From an uncultured Alphaproteobacteria bacterium (GTDB lineage: Bacteria > Pseudomonadota > Alphaproteobacteria > RF32 > CAG-239): a stretch of DNA of 50,888 bases. The position numbers and the translations under genes are program-made. Where the stretch lies: assembly GCA_949282205.1 (NCBI GenBank), contig CASDOS010000055.1:1-50888 (forward strand), in the 5' to 3' direction. The notes beneath the pieces were generated by a model. It saw nothing but the letters and a program-made list of their open reading frames with translations, was not told the DNA's origin and ran no database searches. Shown here one piece after another: positions 1 through 9,199 of this stretch. How positions within the stretch are numbered: the first letter of the stretch is position 1; every line of letters starts with the position of its first letter.

Positions 1-73
1 ATTATTTACTGATAACTTCTCTGGAAGAATTTGAAATGCCTTTTTTTGTGAAAGTTATTAAATTTTTTTTCAT

Positions 74-1078
74 ATGAGACATTTTTTCTTTAAAACAGTC
101 CTCGTGGCTGTTTTTGCATTGGTGACGGGAGTCGCTAGTGCTCAGAAAGTGGTTGAAAATATTGATGTGCGCGACACAACTGCGTGCGTCAATTTTTTAG
201 TAAAAAACTTAAGAGACACAATTAAAGCCGTGTCTCGTTTTGAGAAAAATAACACCGTGTTCATAAAAACGACGCGCGTGTTTGTGAAAAACAACGCTGT
301 CGTTTTCCGGACAGACAGCGATGTTTATGTCGTTGATCCGGAGTATCTGGCAAAGAAGGCTGAAAATGCCGCTTTGTTGGATACACTCTACAAGAAGAGC
401 GTTGACGCTCTTTTTGTAGAGAAAGTTAAATCCGCGGGCGCGGATGAAAAAAGAGACACTTACTTCACTGAGGTAGGTGATTCTTTAAGAATTCCGCACG
501 CCTCTGCGGACAAATATGGTGCGTCATTGGAAATATCTGGCGGTTGCTTGTTTTCCGAAACGGTGACAAGCCCGCTGGTCAGCGTCGGTTTTGAATATTC
601 CGGCTCATGGTGGGCTGGTATTCTGAATGCCGAATTGGGGTGGAATAAGTACAATAAGAACGCGGTGAATGCCGGCAGTTCTTATTTGACTTACAGCACC
701 GAACTCTTGGGTGCTGTACAGCCGTTCCGCTTCAATAAGGCCAACACCGCCAGATTGTTTCTGGTCGGTGGTGCCGGTTTCCAGTGGTATTCCACTGACT
801 CCAAGCCTTGGATGGGCGAGGATGGTCAGTGGTATAATTTCCGCAGCGGCGGAAATTCACCGTATTGGACGGCAGGTCTCCGCTTTGAGTGGCGGAAATT
901 TGCCACCGGTAATAGCTGGACGGTATCAGTACTTTACCGTCAGCTGACGGGTTCCGGAGTTATCCAGAACGCTTCTCTTGAAAGAGAGAATGGCGTGATG
1001 GTGAAGATCGGATACTCGTTCGGGCTTTGCCGGAACAAGGTAGGCTCCGTTAAGGAGTCAAAGGCACTGGCTTACTAA
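74..1078 (+). CDS. Secreted outer-membrane beta-barrel-like protein (hypothetical)
   Basis: The 334-residue product starts with a clear Sec signal peptide (basic MRHFFFK, hydrophobic core, probable cleavage after GVASA near residue 23). Residues 25-150 are charged and mostly non-repetitive. The rest (about 150-320) alternates short Gly/aromatic-rich strands typical of an outer-membrane beta-barrel, e.g. SVGFEYSGSWW and WTAGLRFEW, and a late strand MVKIGYSFGL. I cannot name a family; an envelope or porin-like role is inferred from composition only. It stands alone and is followed at once by a strong terminator, so it is probably monocistronic. It belongs to a run of four secreted proteins at the left end of the window. 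The ATG at 74 is chosen because it starts the signal peptide. Confidence 0.7.
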   Translation: MRHFFFKTVLVAVFALVTGVASAQKVVENIDVRDTTACVNFLVKNLRDTIKAVSRFEKNNTVFIKTTRVFVKNNAVVFRTDSDVYVVDPEYLAKKAENAALLDTLYKKSVDALFVEKVKSAGADEKRDTYFTEVGDSLRIPHASADKYGASLEISGGCLFSETVTSPLVSVGFEYSGSWWAGILNAELGWNKYNKNAVNAGSSYLTYSTELLGAVQPFRFNKANTARLFLVGGAGFQWYSTDSKPWMGEDGQWYNFRSGGNSPYWTAGLRFEWRKFATGNSWTVSVLYRQLTGSGVIQNASLERENGVMVKIGYSFGLCRNKVGSVKESKALAY

Positions 1079-1083
1079 TAATT

Positions 1084-1129
1084 GCAGGGAAAGATGAGGG
1101 CGTATGCTCTCGCTTTCTCTGCTTTTTTT
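1084..1129 (+). terminator. Rho-independent terminator after the first OMP gene
   Basis: A long hairpin begins GCAGGGAAAG and closes with CTTTCTCTGC, with a further paired inner stem and GTAT at the tip. It is followed by seven T residues. Confidence 0.85.
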
Positions 1130-1239
1130 ATGGCTAAAAAGGGGATTTTTGAGTGTTTTTAAGAATATAGCGCGCAATTTTTGTTGTTTTAGACGGAAAA
1201 ATAGGGTATAATTCTATTCAGAACTAAAATTATTTATAT

Positions 1240-1848
1240 ATGAAGAAGAATTTTTTCGCAGTCATGGCAGCGATAGTTGTCATCTGCTCAGTTTTTGTAG
1301 GTAATGCGTCTGCACAATGTTTCTATCGCTATGATTATGGTTATGGCGGTGGTTTATTTGGAGATGGTGCTAATTTCTACGCCGGATTTGGCGCAGGAGC
1401 CGCTTTGGTCAATGACCTTGCTTCTCCAACATTTGGCGTGCGTTTGGGCGTAGAAGCAGGACTCTTTGTTGCAGAACTGGAGGGAAGCTATCTCTCTATC
1501 AATTCCGTTTATGATGATGGGTTTAAATCCGAAACCAATACTCTTTCCACCATGACGGTTGGGGTGAATGTCGGACTTAATTTCTTAGCTTCGTCCGTGG
1601 GACGCTTGTCCTTGATGCTCCATACGGGGTATGCTCTCCAAGAGGAATGGTACCATGGGTATTATGACTATTATGGTCATGCCTACTATGGGCGTTATTA
1701 TATCGGAGTCGGCTTAAACGGTTCCGTCAATCTGACGAATCGCCTGGCTCTCTTTGCCGAGGCTCGATATCAGTCCATCCCGATTGACGGATGCGGAGAA
1801 ACGAAATGGGGAGGTGTTCTCTCCGGTGGACTCCGTGTCTATTTCTAA
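1240..1848 (+). CDS. Small outer-membrane beta-barrel protein (hypothetical)
   Basis: This 202-aa protein has a signal peptide (MKKNFFAVMAAIVVICSVFVG, cleavage probably after NASA). A Gly/Tyr-rich mature region follows, with amphipathic strands such as FYAGFGAGAALV, VGVNVGLNF and YYIGVGLNGSVNL. It ends GGLRVYF, a terminal aromatic residue of the kind recognised by the BAM machinery. The size and pattern fit an 8-stranded OmpA/OmpW/Opa-like barrel, but no specific family is recognised. A Tyr/Gly/His-rich loop (about residues 145-160) is probably exposed. Its own terminator lies 20 bases downstream. Confidence 0.7.
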   Translation: MKKNFFAVMAAIVVICSVFVGNASAQCFYRYDYGYGGGLFGDGANFYAGFGAGAALVNDLASPTFGVRLGVEAGLFVAELEGSYLSINSVYDDGFKSETNTLSTMTVGVNVGLNFLASSVGRLSLMLHTGYALQEEWYHGYYDYYGHAYYGRYYIGVGLNGSVNLTNRLALFAEARYQSIPIDGCGETKWGGVLSGGLRVYF

Positions 1849-1867
1849 ATTATGTTGAACTCTTTTT

Positions 1868-1898
1868 AAGCGGTGGGAGAAATCTCGCCGCTTTTTTT
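1868..1898 (+). terminator. Rho-independent terminator
   Basis: The stem AAGCGG...CCGCTT is extended inward by G-C and G-U pairs and followed by seven T residues, 20 nt after the stop of the small barrel gene. Confidence 0.85.
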
Positions 1899-1997
1899 GT
1901 TTTTTTTGATGTGGCTTTTTTGCTGTGCTGACCTTGAAAGAAGTCTGGCGGTGATTATATCAACAGGGTATTGTTTTAATTTTGGAGGATGTTGTAC

Positions 1998-2315
1998 ATG
2001 AATAAATTGTTTATGGGGCTTTTGGCTATGGCCGCTTTGACGCTCATTGTGACAAAGGCTATCGCCGGTGCCAGCAATACGAATAATAATGCGGCAAATG
2101 CTGCGGCTAATGCCGATAACGGAGGAGTAATGATTATCGAAACTTATTCGGCTTCTTCGGTGACTACTCCGGGAAATGCCGATGGTAATAATGATATGCA
2201 GCCACTACCCGGTGACCCTGGGGTTGAAGTTGCTCCTCTTGATTCTTCTGCCGCTCAGCCGATTATGGTTGAAGAAGAAGATGTAATGATTCAACAAACT
2301 GAGGATGGTGAGTAA
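1998..2315 (+). CDS. Small secreted Ala/Asn-rich acidic protein (hypothetical)
   Basis: I chose the ATG at 1998 because GGAGG at 1984-1988 lies 9 nt upstream; the in-frame ATG at 1989 touches the ribosome site. The product is 105 aa. A signal peptide (MNKLFMGLLAMAALTLIVTKAIA) is followed by a low-complexity Asn/Ala stretch and an acidic tail rich in Glu/Asp. There is no lipobox and no recognisable domain. It is probably an intrinsically disordered exported protein. A hairpin terminator and a cluster of TTTAAATAC repeats follow immediately. Confidence 0.6.
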   Translation: MNKLFMGLLAMAALTLIVTKAIAGASNTNNNAANAAANADNGGVMIIETYSASSVTTPGNADGNNDMQPLPGDPGVEVAPLDSSAAQPIMVEEEDVMIQQTEDGE

Positions 2316-2324
2316 TCTCTCTTC

Positions 2325-2361
2325 TTTAAATACATCGTTTAAATACCTTTAAATACGCCGT
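2325..2361 (+). repeat. Three TTTAAATAC repeats
   Basis: TTTAAATACATCGT starts at 2325, a partial copy TTTAAATACCT at 2338, and TTTAAATACGCCGT at 2348. The same 14-mer recurs at 3279-3292 and twice at 12301-12327, each time just after the stop codon of a secreted-protein gene. Confidence 0.6.
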
Positions 2362-2382
2362 TACCATAAACGACGTATTTTT
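2351..2382 (+). terminator. Hairpin terminator containing the last TTTAAATAC repeat
   Basis: AAATACGCCGTT pairs with AACGACGTATTT (one mismatch) across a 6-nt loop and runs into a T-rich tract. Confidence 0.65.
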
Positions 2383-2439
2383 GTTTATCTTTTTTTCATA
2401 ATCTTTTGACTATACTTTGTTTCGTATAGGAGGAGAGTT

Positions 2440-3270
2440 ATGAAATTTTGGATGCTAATCTTTGGACTGGTCTGTTTTACAATTGATGCTTGGGCGAAGA
2501 GCGAAAATGTTGCTGTTCAACCAATGAGTGAATTGGACGGTGTTTCTAAAGAAAGACTTATAAAATTGCGGGAACGGAGTATGATTTATTCCGCTTTTTA
2601 TAGTTATGATTATCAGCCTCGTATATTTGAACGCTATAATCCAAAGGAAAAATGGGTTGGCGATAAATATAGTTGCTATCGAAATGAATTTTATGATGGA
2701 AAATCTGAGGCTAGTATTTGGTTGAAGAATCCTAATGTTCTCATCCATCCAGTGGCGGGAACTTTGCGCCATATGTTTTATGGTGATGCAAATAATCCGG
2801 TGTTTTGTATGTATTCTCAACAATTGATGTTTAAACCTAAAAGTATTGTCTATAAAGAAGATAAAAAAGAAATTGTTGTGACGTATAAAGCATATAATAT
2901 TTTATTGGGGATTGGCTCGCATACGTTTGGGGCTATTGATTTTTCTCTTTCTCCGATTAATGCATATGATGTCGGATTTAATTATATGAATTTGGCTAAA
3001 AGCTCTGGAGTGATAACAGCGCGAGAATTGCGGGGAACGTCTTTGAAAATGGCTCAAGCTAATGTTTTGCCTTTAAATGAAGATGTGACTGTTTGTAATC
3101 CTTGCTACACAAGTGGCTATGGAGTTTGTTCTTGTTATGTGAAAGATAAAGATGTTCAAATAGAGTTGAAGTCTAAAAATGCTGAACTGTTGTTTAAATT
3201 ATGGCGAGATAAGCCTAAATCTAAAGATGATGCAGCTGATTTTTATTATCGTATTCGGTTTATTCCATAA
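2440..3270 (+). CDS. Secreted protein of unknown function
   Basis: This 276-aa protein is preceded by GGAGGAG 8-13 nt upstream of the ATG. The N-terminus MKFWMLIFGLVCFTIDAWA is a signal peptide, so the mature protein is periplasmic or surface exposed. It contains paired cysteines (for example CNPC around residue 218 and CSCY near 228) that could form disulfides or bind metal. There is no recognisable fold. Its codon composition is more AT-rich than the two barrel genes before it. Transcription ends at a bidirectional terminator shared with rpsA. Confidence 0.6.
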   Translation: MKFWMLIFGLVCFTIDAWAKSENVAVQPMSELDGVSKERLIKLRERSMIYSAFYSYDYQPRIFERYNPKEKWVGDKYSCYRNEFYDGKSEASIWLKNPNVLIHPVAGTLRHMFYGDANNPVFCMYSQQLMFKPKSIVYKEDKKEIVVTYKAYNILLGIGSHTFGAIDFSLSPINAYDVGFNYMNLAKSSGVITARELRGTSLKMAQANVLPLNEDVTVCNPCYTSGYGVCSCYVKDKDVQIELKSKNAELLFKLWRDKPKSKDDAADFYYRIRFIP

Positions 3271-3305
3271 TTCTGTTATTTAAATACACTGTGTGTTTAT
3301 ATAAG

Positions 3306-3339
3306 AAAACACCTCGTACTTGCGCACGAGGTGTTTTTT
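3306..3339. terminator. Bidirectional terminator between the secreted protein and rpsA
   Basis: The perfect stem ACACCTCGT/ACGAGGTGT is flanked by A-rich sequence on the left and T-rich on the right. It can therefore serve both the upstream plus-strand gene and the converging rpsA. Confidence 0.85.
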
Positions 3340-3356
3340 GTGATTAAAGAATCAGA

Positions 3357-5039
3357 TTATTCTTTGCTCTTCAAAGCTTCGCCTAAAGCGTCACCTAAAG
3401 TAGAACCAGAAGAATTTGAAGCAGAATATTCTTCAATTGCTTTCTTTTCTTCTTCAATCTCATAAGCTTTTACAGAAACGCCTAATTTTGCGTTTTTGCG
3501 ATCAACAGAAGTTAATTTTGCTTCCAAAACGTCACCTTCTTTGTAGCTTAATGGATCGTTGTTTTCTTTAGACAAGTCTGCTTTTTTGATTGTTGCAGCA
3601 ATGCCTTGAACAGTTACTTGAACACCTTTTTCATCAGCGCCTGTTACGATTGCTTTAACAATGTCACCTTTTTTCAAAGATTCTAATGTCATTGCAACGT
3701 TGTTTTCAGACATTTGTTTAATGCCCAAGCTAATGCGTTCTTTTTCTACGTCAACATCAATGATTTTTGCTTCAATTGTTTGACCTTTGGTGTAATCTTT
3801 AACAGCTTCTTCGCCAGATTTTTCCCAAGAAATGTCAGACAAGTGAATCATACCATCGATTTCGTCAGACAAACCAATGAACAAGCCGAATTCGGTGATG
3901 TTTTTGATTTTGCCTTCAATAACAGATCCTAATGGGTGTTCTTCAATGTATGCAGCCCATGGATTTGGTGTGCATTGTTTAATGCCTAAGCTGATACGAC
4001 GTTTTTCCGGATCAACTTCGAGAACCTTAACTTCAACTTCTTGAGATGTTGAAACGATTTTACCCGGATGTACGTTCTTGCGTGTCCAGCTCATTTCTGA
4101 TACGTGAACAAGACCTTCGATACCATCTTCGAGTTCAATGAATGCGCCGTAATCGGTGATGTTGGTTACTTTTCCTTTGTAGATTTCGCCTACTTTGTAC
4201 TTGTCTGCAACAGCTTGCCATGGGTCATTTTCTAATTGTTTCATACCAAGGCTGATACGTTGTGTATCTTCATTGAATTTGATAACTTGTACTTTTACTG
4301 TTTGACCTAAAGAAAGTACTTCTGCAGGATGATTGATTCTCTTCCAAGAAATGTCGGTAACGTGTAATAAACCGTCAACACCGCCCAAATCAATGAATGC
4401 ACCGTAATCAGTTAAGTTCTTAACGATACCTTCTAATACGGAACCTTCTTTGATGGTGTCTATTAATTCAGCACGAGCGGATGCTCTGGTTTCTTCCAAT
4501 ACAACTCGACGTGAAACAACGATGTTGCCGCGTACTTTGTCCATCTTCAAAATTTGGAACGGTTGAGAAATTCCCATTAAAGGTGTGATGTCTTTAATCG
4601 GGCGAATGTCAATCTGTGAACCAGGCAAGAAAGCAATCGCACCATTCAAATCAACAGTGAAACCACCTTTAACGCGACCAAAGATTACACCGTTTACTCT
4701 TTCGTTGTTGTTCATCATCTTTTCAAGGTCTTGCCATACTTCTTCACGACGTGCCTTTTCTCTTGATAATACAATGTTGCCGTCTTTGTCTTCGTATCTG
4801 TCTACTAATACTTCTACAACGTCGCCAACTTTTAATTCATCGTTTCTTCCGAATTCGCGAAGCGGAATGCGTCCTTCTGATTTTAAGCCGACATCAACGG
4901 TTGCGAAATCGTCTGTCAAACGAATGATTGTTCCTTTCATGACTGTGCCAACAATGCCTTTGTTGCCGAATTGTTCATTCAACAATTCTTCAAAATTTTC
5001 AGTCATTTCAGGAATTTGTATTTCTGCAGTATTTGCCAT
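3357..5039 (-). CDS. rpsA: 30S ribosomal protein S1
   Basis: The 560-aa product has six consecutive S1 (OB-fold) RNA-binding repeats, starting at about residues 31, 117, 199, 284, 371 and 458. Repeats 3-5 are the most canonical (NLTDYGAFIDLGGVDGLLHV, NITDYGAFIEL, NITEFGLFIGL). S1 helps the 30S subunit bind and unfold mRNA during initiation. The length is normal for Proteobacteria. There is no strong Shine-Dalgarno sequence before the ATG, which is also seen in other rpsA mRNAs. No cmk gene sits upstream as it often does; the next gene upstream is an SDR. It ends at the bidirectional hairpin. Confidence 0.97.
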   Translation of the reverse strand: MANTAEIQIPEMTENFEELLNEQFGNKGIVGTVMKGTIIRLTDDFATVDVGLKSEGRIPLREFGRNDELKVGDVVEVLVDRYEDKDGNIVLSREKARREEVWQDLEKMMNNNERVNGVIFGRVKGGFTVDLNGAIAFLPGSQIDIRPIKDITPLMGISQPFQILKMDKVRGNIVVSRRVVLEETRASARAELIDTIKEGSVLEGIVKNLTDYGAFIDLGGVDGLLHVTDISWKRINHPAEVLSLGQTVKVQVIKFNEDTQRISLGMKQLENDPWQAVADKYKVGEIYKGKVTNITDYGAFIELEDGIEGLVHVSEMSWTRKNVHPGKIVSTSQEVEVKVLEVDPEKRRISLGIKQCTPNPWAAYIEEHPLGSVIEGKIKNITEFGLFIGLSDEIDGMIHLSDISWEKSGEEAVKDYTKGQTIEAKIIDVDVEKERISLGIKQMSENNVAMTLESLKKGDIVKAIVTGADEKGVQVTVQGIAATIKKADLSKENNDPLSYKEGDVLEAKLTSVDRKNAKLGVSVKAYEIEEEKKAIEEYSASNSSGSTLGDALGEALKSKE

Positions 5040-5206
5040 TATTTTTTATTTTCAAAAAATGCCAGACCCTCGGTTGAGGCGGACTTGTGCATATTAAAAA
5101 AACTTCCTTATGCTGCACCGCATCAAAGAATTGTCAAACTCTTAGCTTTAAATATCTAAAAAGTCAAGAAAATTGTGTCAAAATCGGTGCTTTTGTTGCT
5201 TTGTTT

Positions 5207-5968
5207 TTAGACTTTGTACGGAAGGCGTTTGTATATCAAATCACTTATGCGATTGGGTAGAATGCTTCCTAACCATACGGCTAATCTCATTGGCCATGGA
5301 AAGGCTATTAAACCGATGTTCTTTTGTATTCTTTTAGCAATGATTTCTGCGGCTTTGTCGGCTTCCATAAAAAATGGCATCGGACAGGTGTTTTTGTCGG
5401 TAATTCGCGAGCGAACGAATCCGGGACATATTGTGTTTACTTGTATGTTGTAAGAGAGTAAATTTAATCGCAGAGCTTCTCCGTATGTTTTTACGCATGC
5501 TTTGGTGGCACTGTATGACGGACAGGCCGGAAGTCCATGATAGCCCGCAATTGAGGCGGTGATGGCTATGATTTTGCTTTTGTCTGCTCTCTTTTTGTAA
5601 TTTTCAATGGCCGGGGTTATCGTATTTATTACTCCCATGACGTTTGTATTGAATGTGTTATATATATTTTCGGGGCTTTCTTCTAATGTGGCAACGCCGG
5701 CATTTGCAAATACCAGATTTAGTGGTGTTGATTTTTCGGTTGCGTTTATCCATTTTTCAACATCTTCTTTGTTCGTAATGTCAATAATTCGGGCATGAAT
5801 TTTGGCTTTTCCGACTTTTTGACATGCTTTTTTTACTTTGTTTAATCTTTGTTGGTTTCGTCCACAGATGTATAGATTTTCTGTTTCTTGCTGTTGCGCG
5901 TAATATAATGCCAATGCTTCGCCTATTCCCGATGATGCGCCCGTAATCAGTATATTTTTGATAATCAT
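5207..5968 (-). CDS. Short-chain dehydrogenase/reductase (SDR)
   Basis: A 253-aa classical SDR. The Rossmann nucleotide-binding motif TGASSGIG is at residues 9-16, NAG near 89, the catalytic Ser at about 136 (ITASIAG) and the YxxxK pair in SYSATKA at about 150-154. The later PGFVRSRITD segment is typical of NAD(P)H-dependent oxidoreductases acting on small carbonyl or hydroxyl substrates. The substrate cannot be read from sequence. The hydrophobic C-terminal segment (PWPMRLAVWLGSILP) could associate with membrane, as in lipid-acting SDRs. AAGGA lies 7 nt before the ATG. It is divergent from gmk. Confidence 0.88.
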   Translation of the reverse strand: MIIKNILITGASSGIGEALALYYAQQQETENLYICGRNQQRLNKVKKACQKVGKAKIHARIIDITNKEDVEKWINATEKSTPLNLVFANAGVATLEESPENIYNTFNTNVMGVINTITPAIENYKKRADKSKIIAITASIAGYHGLPACPSYSATKACVKTYGEALRLNLLSYNIQVNTICPGFVRSRITDKNTCPMPFFMEADKAAEIIAKRIQKNIGLIAFPWPMRLAVWLGSILPNRISDLIYKRLPYKV

Positions 5969-6064
5969 GGTGTAATCCTTTAAATAAAACTTTATTTATG
6001 CGTTTTATCATATATATTAGTTTTTAAGAAATATATAAAGTTGGAAAAAATTTATGAGGTTTCT

Positions 6065-6712
6065 ATGACTGATTCTAAACGTAAAAATAAGAGAAAAGGT
6101 ACAATGTTTATTTTTTCGGCTCCGAGCGGTGGCGGGAAAAGTTCAATTATTAGGGAAATATTAAAAAATTTGGATGATATCCAACTTTCTGTTTCTGTTA
6201 CAACGCGTTTGCCGAGAGATGGGGAAATTGAAGGTAAAGATTATTATTTTATTTCAGAAGAAGAGTTTGCTAAGTTGATTAAAAATAATGAGCTGTATGA
6301 ATATGTTAATTCTGATTTCGGACCTAAGTACGGTACTCCGAAAAGGCAGGTTGATAAGCTCTTAAATCAGGGGAAAGATGTTATTTTAGATTTGGATTTT
6401 TTCGGAGTTCAAAATTTAAGGAAATTGGCTGGTGATAGAGTTAAGGCTATTGCTTTAATTCCTCCGTCAATGAGAGTTTTGCGTGAAAGATTGGTCGGAA
6501 GAGCTACCGATGCGGATGAAATTATTGAACGACGAATGAATATGGCTGAAAAAAGAATTAAAGAATCAATGTTTTATGATTATGTGATTGTTAATGATGA
6601 TTTAAATAGAGCGGCAGATGAAGCTATTTCCATTATTAAGGCGACTCGTGTTGAAAGAAAAAATATTTGCGAATTGGAAGAAATCATAAATCAAATTGTG
6701 GAAGATAAATAA
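6065..6712 (+). CDS. gmk: Guanylate kinase
   Basis: The start is placed at ATG 6065, with GAGG 5 nt upstream, giving 215 aa; a longer TTG-initiated reading has no support. The P-loop SAPSGGGKSS is followed by the guanylate-kinase motifs VSVTTRLPRDGEIEGKDYYF (GMP binding) and LDLDFFGVQNLRK. It phosphorylates GMP to GDP in the cytoplasm. The stop codon is immediately followed by the ATG of the cysteine synthase gene, so the two are translationally coupled. Confidence 0.95.
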   Translation: MTDSKRKNKRKGTMFIFSAPSGGGKSSIIREILKNLDDIQLSVSVTTRLPRDGEIEGKDYYFISEEEFAKLIKNNELYEYVNSDFGPKYGTPKRQVDKLLNQGKDVILDLDFFGVQNLRKLAGDRVKAIALIPPSMRVLRERLVGRATDADEIIERRMNMAEKRIKESMFYDYVIVNDDLNRAADEAISIIKATRVERKNICELEEIINQIVEDK

Positions 6713-7636
6713 ATGACTAAAATTTATAATTCAATTGTTGAAATGGTCGGTCATACGCCTTTGTTGAGATTAGGAAATCTGACAACGAAGTTTAAGTTGA
6801 ATGCTGAGATTTTGGCAAAATGTGAAATGTATAATCCACTTTTTTCGGCGAAAGACAGAGTGGCTTTGTCGATGATTCAAAAACAAGAAAAATCGGGCGT
6901 AACCGATGATACGGTTTTTGTAGAGGCAACCTCAGGTAATACAGGAATTGCTTTGGCGGCAATTTGTGCGGCAAAAGGATATAAATTGATTATTGTTATG
7001 CCGGAAAATATGTCGCAAGAAAGAATCGCTTTAATGCGTCATTTGGGGGCAGAGGTTATTCTTACTCAGGCCGAAGACGGTATGAGCGGTGCTATTCATA
7101 AAGCTGAAATTTTAAAAGAACGTAATCCAAATGTCGTTATTTTAAATCAATTCGAAAATGGAGCGAATCCTGATGCGCATCGGATGGGAACAGCTATGGA
7201 AATATTAGAAGATACCGGTGGTGATTTTGATGCGATTGTTGCAGGGGTTGGAACTTCCGGTACTCTTACGGGGCTTGCTTCTGTTTTGAAAACGTATAAT
7301 CAAGATTTGTTTGTCGCTGCAGTTGAACCTGCCGGTAGTGCAGTCTTAAGCGGGGAAACTTCCGGTATTCATAAAATTCAAGGAATCGGTGCAGGTTTTG
7401 TTCCGGCTTTGTATGATAAATCTTTGGTTAGTGAGATTATTAAAGTTAGTGATGATGAGGCTATTGAAATGGCTAAAATTGTTGCTAAAACCGAAGGTTT
7501 GCCAATTGGTGTTTCCGGTGGTGCTGCCGTTGCTGCAGCTGTCGAATTGGCAAAACGCGCAGAGTTTCTTAATAAACGGTTGGTGGTTGTGTTGCCTGAT
7601 AGTGTGGAACGCTATTTGTCTACGGGTTATTTTTAG
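6713..7636 (+). CDS. cysK: Cysteine synthase (O-acetylserine sulfhydrylase), PLP-dependent
   Basis: A 307-aa protein of the fold-type II PLP family. The PLP lysine lies in NPLFSAKDR (about residues 42-50). The substrate loop is TSGNTGI, the phosphate-binding glycine loop GTSGTLTG, and the C-terminal PLP-ring serine is in GVSGGAA. These features fit CysK/CysM, which make cysteine from O-acetylserine and sulfide. GIGAGFVP favours CysK. It starts on the base after the gmk stop. Confidence 0.88.
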   Translation: MTKIYNSIVEMVGHTPLLRLGNLTTKFKLNAEILAKCEMYNPLFSAKDRVALSMIQKQEKSGVTDDTVFVEATSGNTGIALAAICAAKGYKLIIVMPENMSQERIALMRHLGAEVILTQAEDGMSGAIHKAEILKERNPNVVILNQFENGANPDAHRMGTAMEILEDTGGDFDAIVAGVGTSGTLTGLASVLKTYNQDLFVAAVEPAGSAVLSGETSGIHKIQGIGAGFVPALYDKSLVSEIIKVSDDEAIEMAKIVAKTEGLPIGVSGGAAVAAAVELAKRAEFLNKRLVVVLPDSVERYLSTGYF

Positions 7637-7648
7637 GATTGTTCGATT

Positions 7649-8755
7649 ATGATGAAACCAAATTCTATTTTAGGTTCTTACCTTATTAAACAGACAATAT
7701 TGAATTTTTTGTTTGTCTTGGGAGTTATTTGCGCTATCATTATGATGTTTGATATGATTGAAATTTTGCGCAGAACTTCCGGACGGCATGAGGCTTCTAT
7801 CGGCTTTTTGTTACAATATGTGATTGCTAAATTGCCGGAAACGGTTGATAAAGTTGTTCCTTTTATTGTGATGGTTTCTACTATGATTGCTTTTTGGCGC
7901 TTGAGTAAAACTAATGAATTTGTGATTATTCGGGCGACCGGTGTGTCTATTTGGGGAGTTCTGACACCGGTATTGTTGGCTGTGTTTGGAATTGGTGTTT
8001 TTTGGGTGGCAATCTTAAATCCGATTTCGGCTAAATTGTTTGAATTGAAAGAAACTATGTCCTATCGCTTATCTACGGATAACCCAAATGCTATGCTCTT
8101 TTCTAATAAAGGACTTTGGATACGAGAGGGAAAAGATGATGATACTGTGGCTATTCTTAATGCTGGTAGTCTTAATTTGCAAGAAGGTGTCCTGTGGCTT
8201 AGGGATATCAGTATTATTGAAGTTGATGATAATACTCAAGTTAAACGGCGTATTGAGGCCTTTGTTGCAACGTTGGAAGACGGTGATTTGAATTTGCGTG
8301 ATGTGCGTATTTATAAATCCGGTCAACAGGCTGAAATTTTGAATAGTCTTAAATATCCGACAGAGATGAATATTCAACGAATTAAAGATAATTTTGTGGA
8401 TCCCGAAGCTATTTCTTTTTGGAATTTGCCTGATACAATTGAATTTTATGAAACCTCCGGTTTTTCTGTACAACGCTATAAAATGCGTTACTTGAGTTTG
8501 ATTGCTTTGCCGTTTTTTCTTATGGCTATGGTTTTGGTTGCGGGAATCTTTTCATTGAAGGCTAGTCAGCGTCAAGGGGGCGTGTTATTTATGATTGTGG
8601 CCGGTATTGCAACAGGTTTTACGGTCTATTTTACTTCGCAGGTTATTTCTGCTTTTGGGGTTAATGCTTATATTCCGGCGTGGTTCGCTGTTTGGGCACC
8701 GGCTATTGTGGTTGCTTCAATTAGTATTTCGGTTTATTTGCATAAAGAAGAATAG
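7649..8755 (+). CDS. lptG: LPS export permease LptG (LptF/LptG family)
   Basis: A 368-aa inner-membrane protein with a YjgP/YjgQ layout: three transmembrane helices at the N-terminus (about 10-120), a periplasmic beta-jellyroll (about 130-265) and three C-terminal helices. MFDMIEILRRTSGR after the first helix and FWRLSKTNEFVIIRATGVS are typical of LptG. With LptF and the ATPase LptB it extracts lipopolysaccharide from the inner membrane. No lptF partner lies next to it here, which is unusual. It is 12 bases downstream of cysK and probably in the same operon. Confidence 0.88.
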   Translation: MMKPNSILGSYLIKQTILNFLFVLGVICAIIMMFDMIEILRRTSGRHEASIGFLLQYVIAKLPETVDKVVPFIVMVSTMIAFWRLSKTNEFVIIRATGVSIWGVLTPVLLAVFGIGVFWVAILNPISAKLFELKETMSYRLSTDNPNAMLFSNKGLWIREGKDDDTVAILNAGSLNLQEGVLWLRDISIIEVDDNTQVKRRIEAFVATLEDGDLNLRDVRIYKSGQQAEILNSLKYPTEMNIQRIKDNFVDPEAISFWNLPDTIEFYETSGFSVQRYKMRYLSLIALPFFLMAMVLVAGIFSLKASQRQGGVLFMIVAGIATGFTVYFTSQVISAFGVNAYIPAWFAVWAPAIVVASISISVYLHKEE

Positions 8756-8758
8756 TAA

Positions 8759-9196
8759 TTATTGGAGCAGGGATATTATTTCCGATGATATTTTGCTCGG
8801 GCGCATATTTTCCAGACTTAAAAATACTAGGGTGATGACTATTTCGCACAATATGTTTTCTCCGCGGTAAAGTTTTTGTTCCATTTTTAAGGATACGCCT
8901 TTGATTTCGGTTACTTTGCACGTTATATCTAAAGCATCGTCAAGTTTTGCCGGAGATTTATAACTAATGTTACAGTCACGGACAACAAAGCCTTTTCCTT
9001 CTTTTTTGAGCATTTCTTCTTGATTGATTCCTAAATGACGGAGAAATTCCGTTCGGGCTCTTTCTGCGTATTTTAAATAATTTGCGTAGTAAACTATGCC
9101 TCCGGCATCAGTGTCTTCGTAATAAATTCTTATAGGAAATGAAAATGTTTTATCTTCAAAGAGTTTTCCTTGTATTGGGGCTGTTGTATATGTCAT
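8759..9196 (-). CDS. ybgC: YbgC-type acyl-CoA thioesterase
   Basis: A 145-aa hotdog-fold protein with the signature YYEDTDAGGIVYYANYLKYAERAR (described here in parts: YYEDTDAGG at about residues 25-33, then ANYLKYAERAR). The Asp in DTDAGG is the catalytic residue of the 4-hydroxybenzoyl-CoA thioesterase family. In many Proteobacteria ybgC heads the tol-pal operon. Here it is the last gene after ruvA-ruvB and no tolQRAB follows, because the next gene is on the opposite strand. Confidence 0.92.
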   Translation of the reverse strand: MTYTTAPIQGKLFEDKTFSFPIRIYYEDTDAGGIVYYANYLKYAERARTEFLRHLGINQEEMLKKEGKGFVVRDCNISYKSPAKLDDALDITCKVTEIKGVSLKMEQKLYRGENILCEIVITLVFLSLENMRPSKISSEIISLLQ

Positions 9197-9199
9197 TTT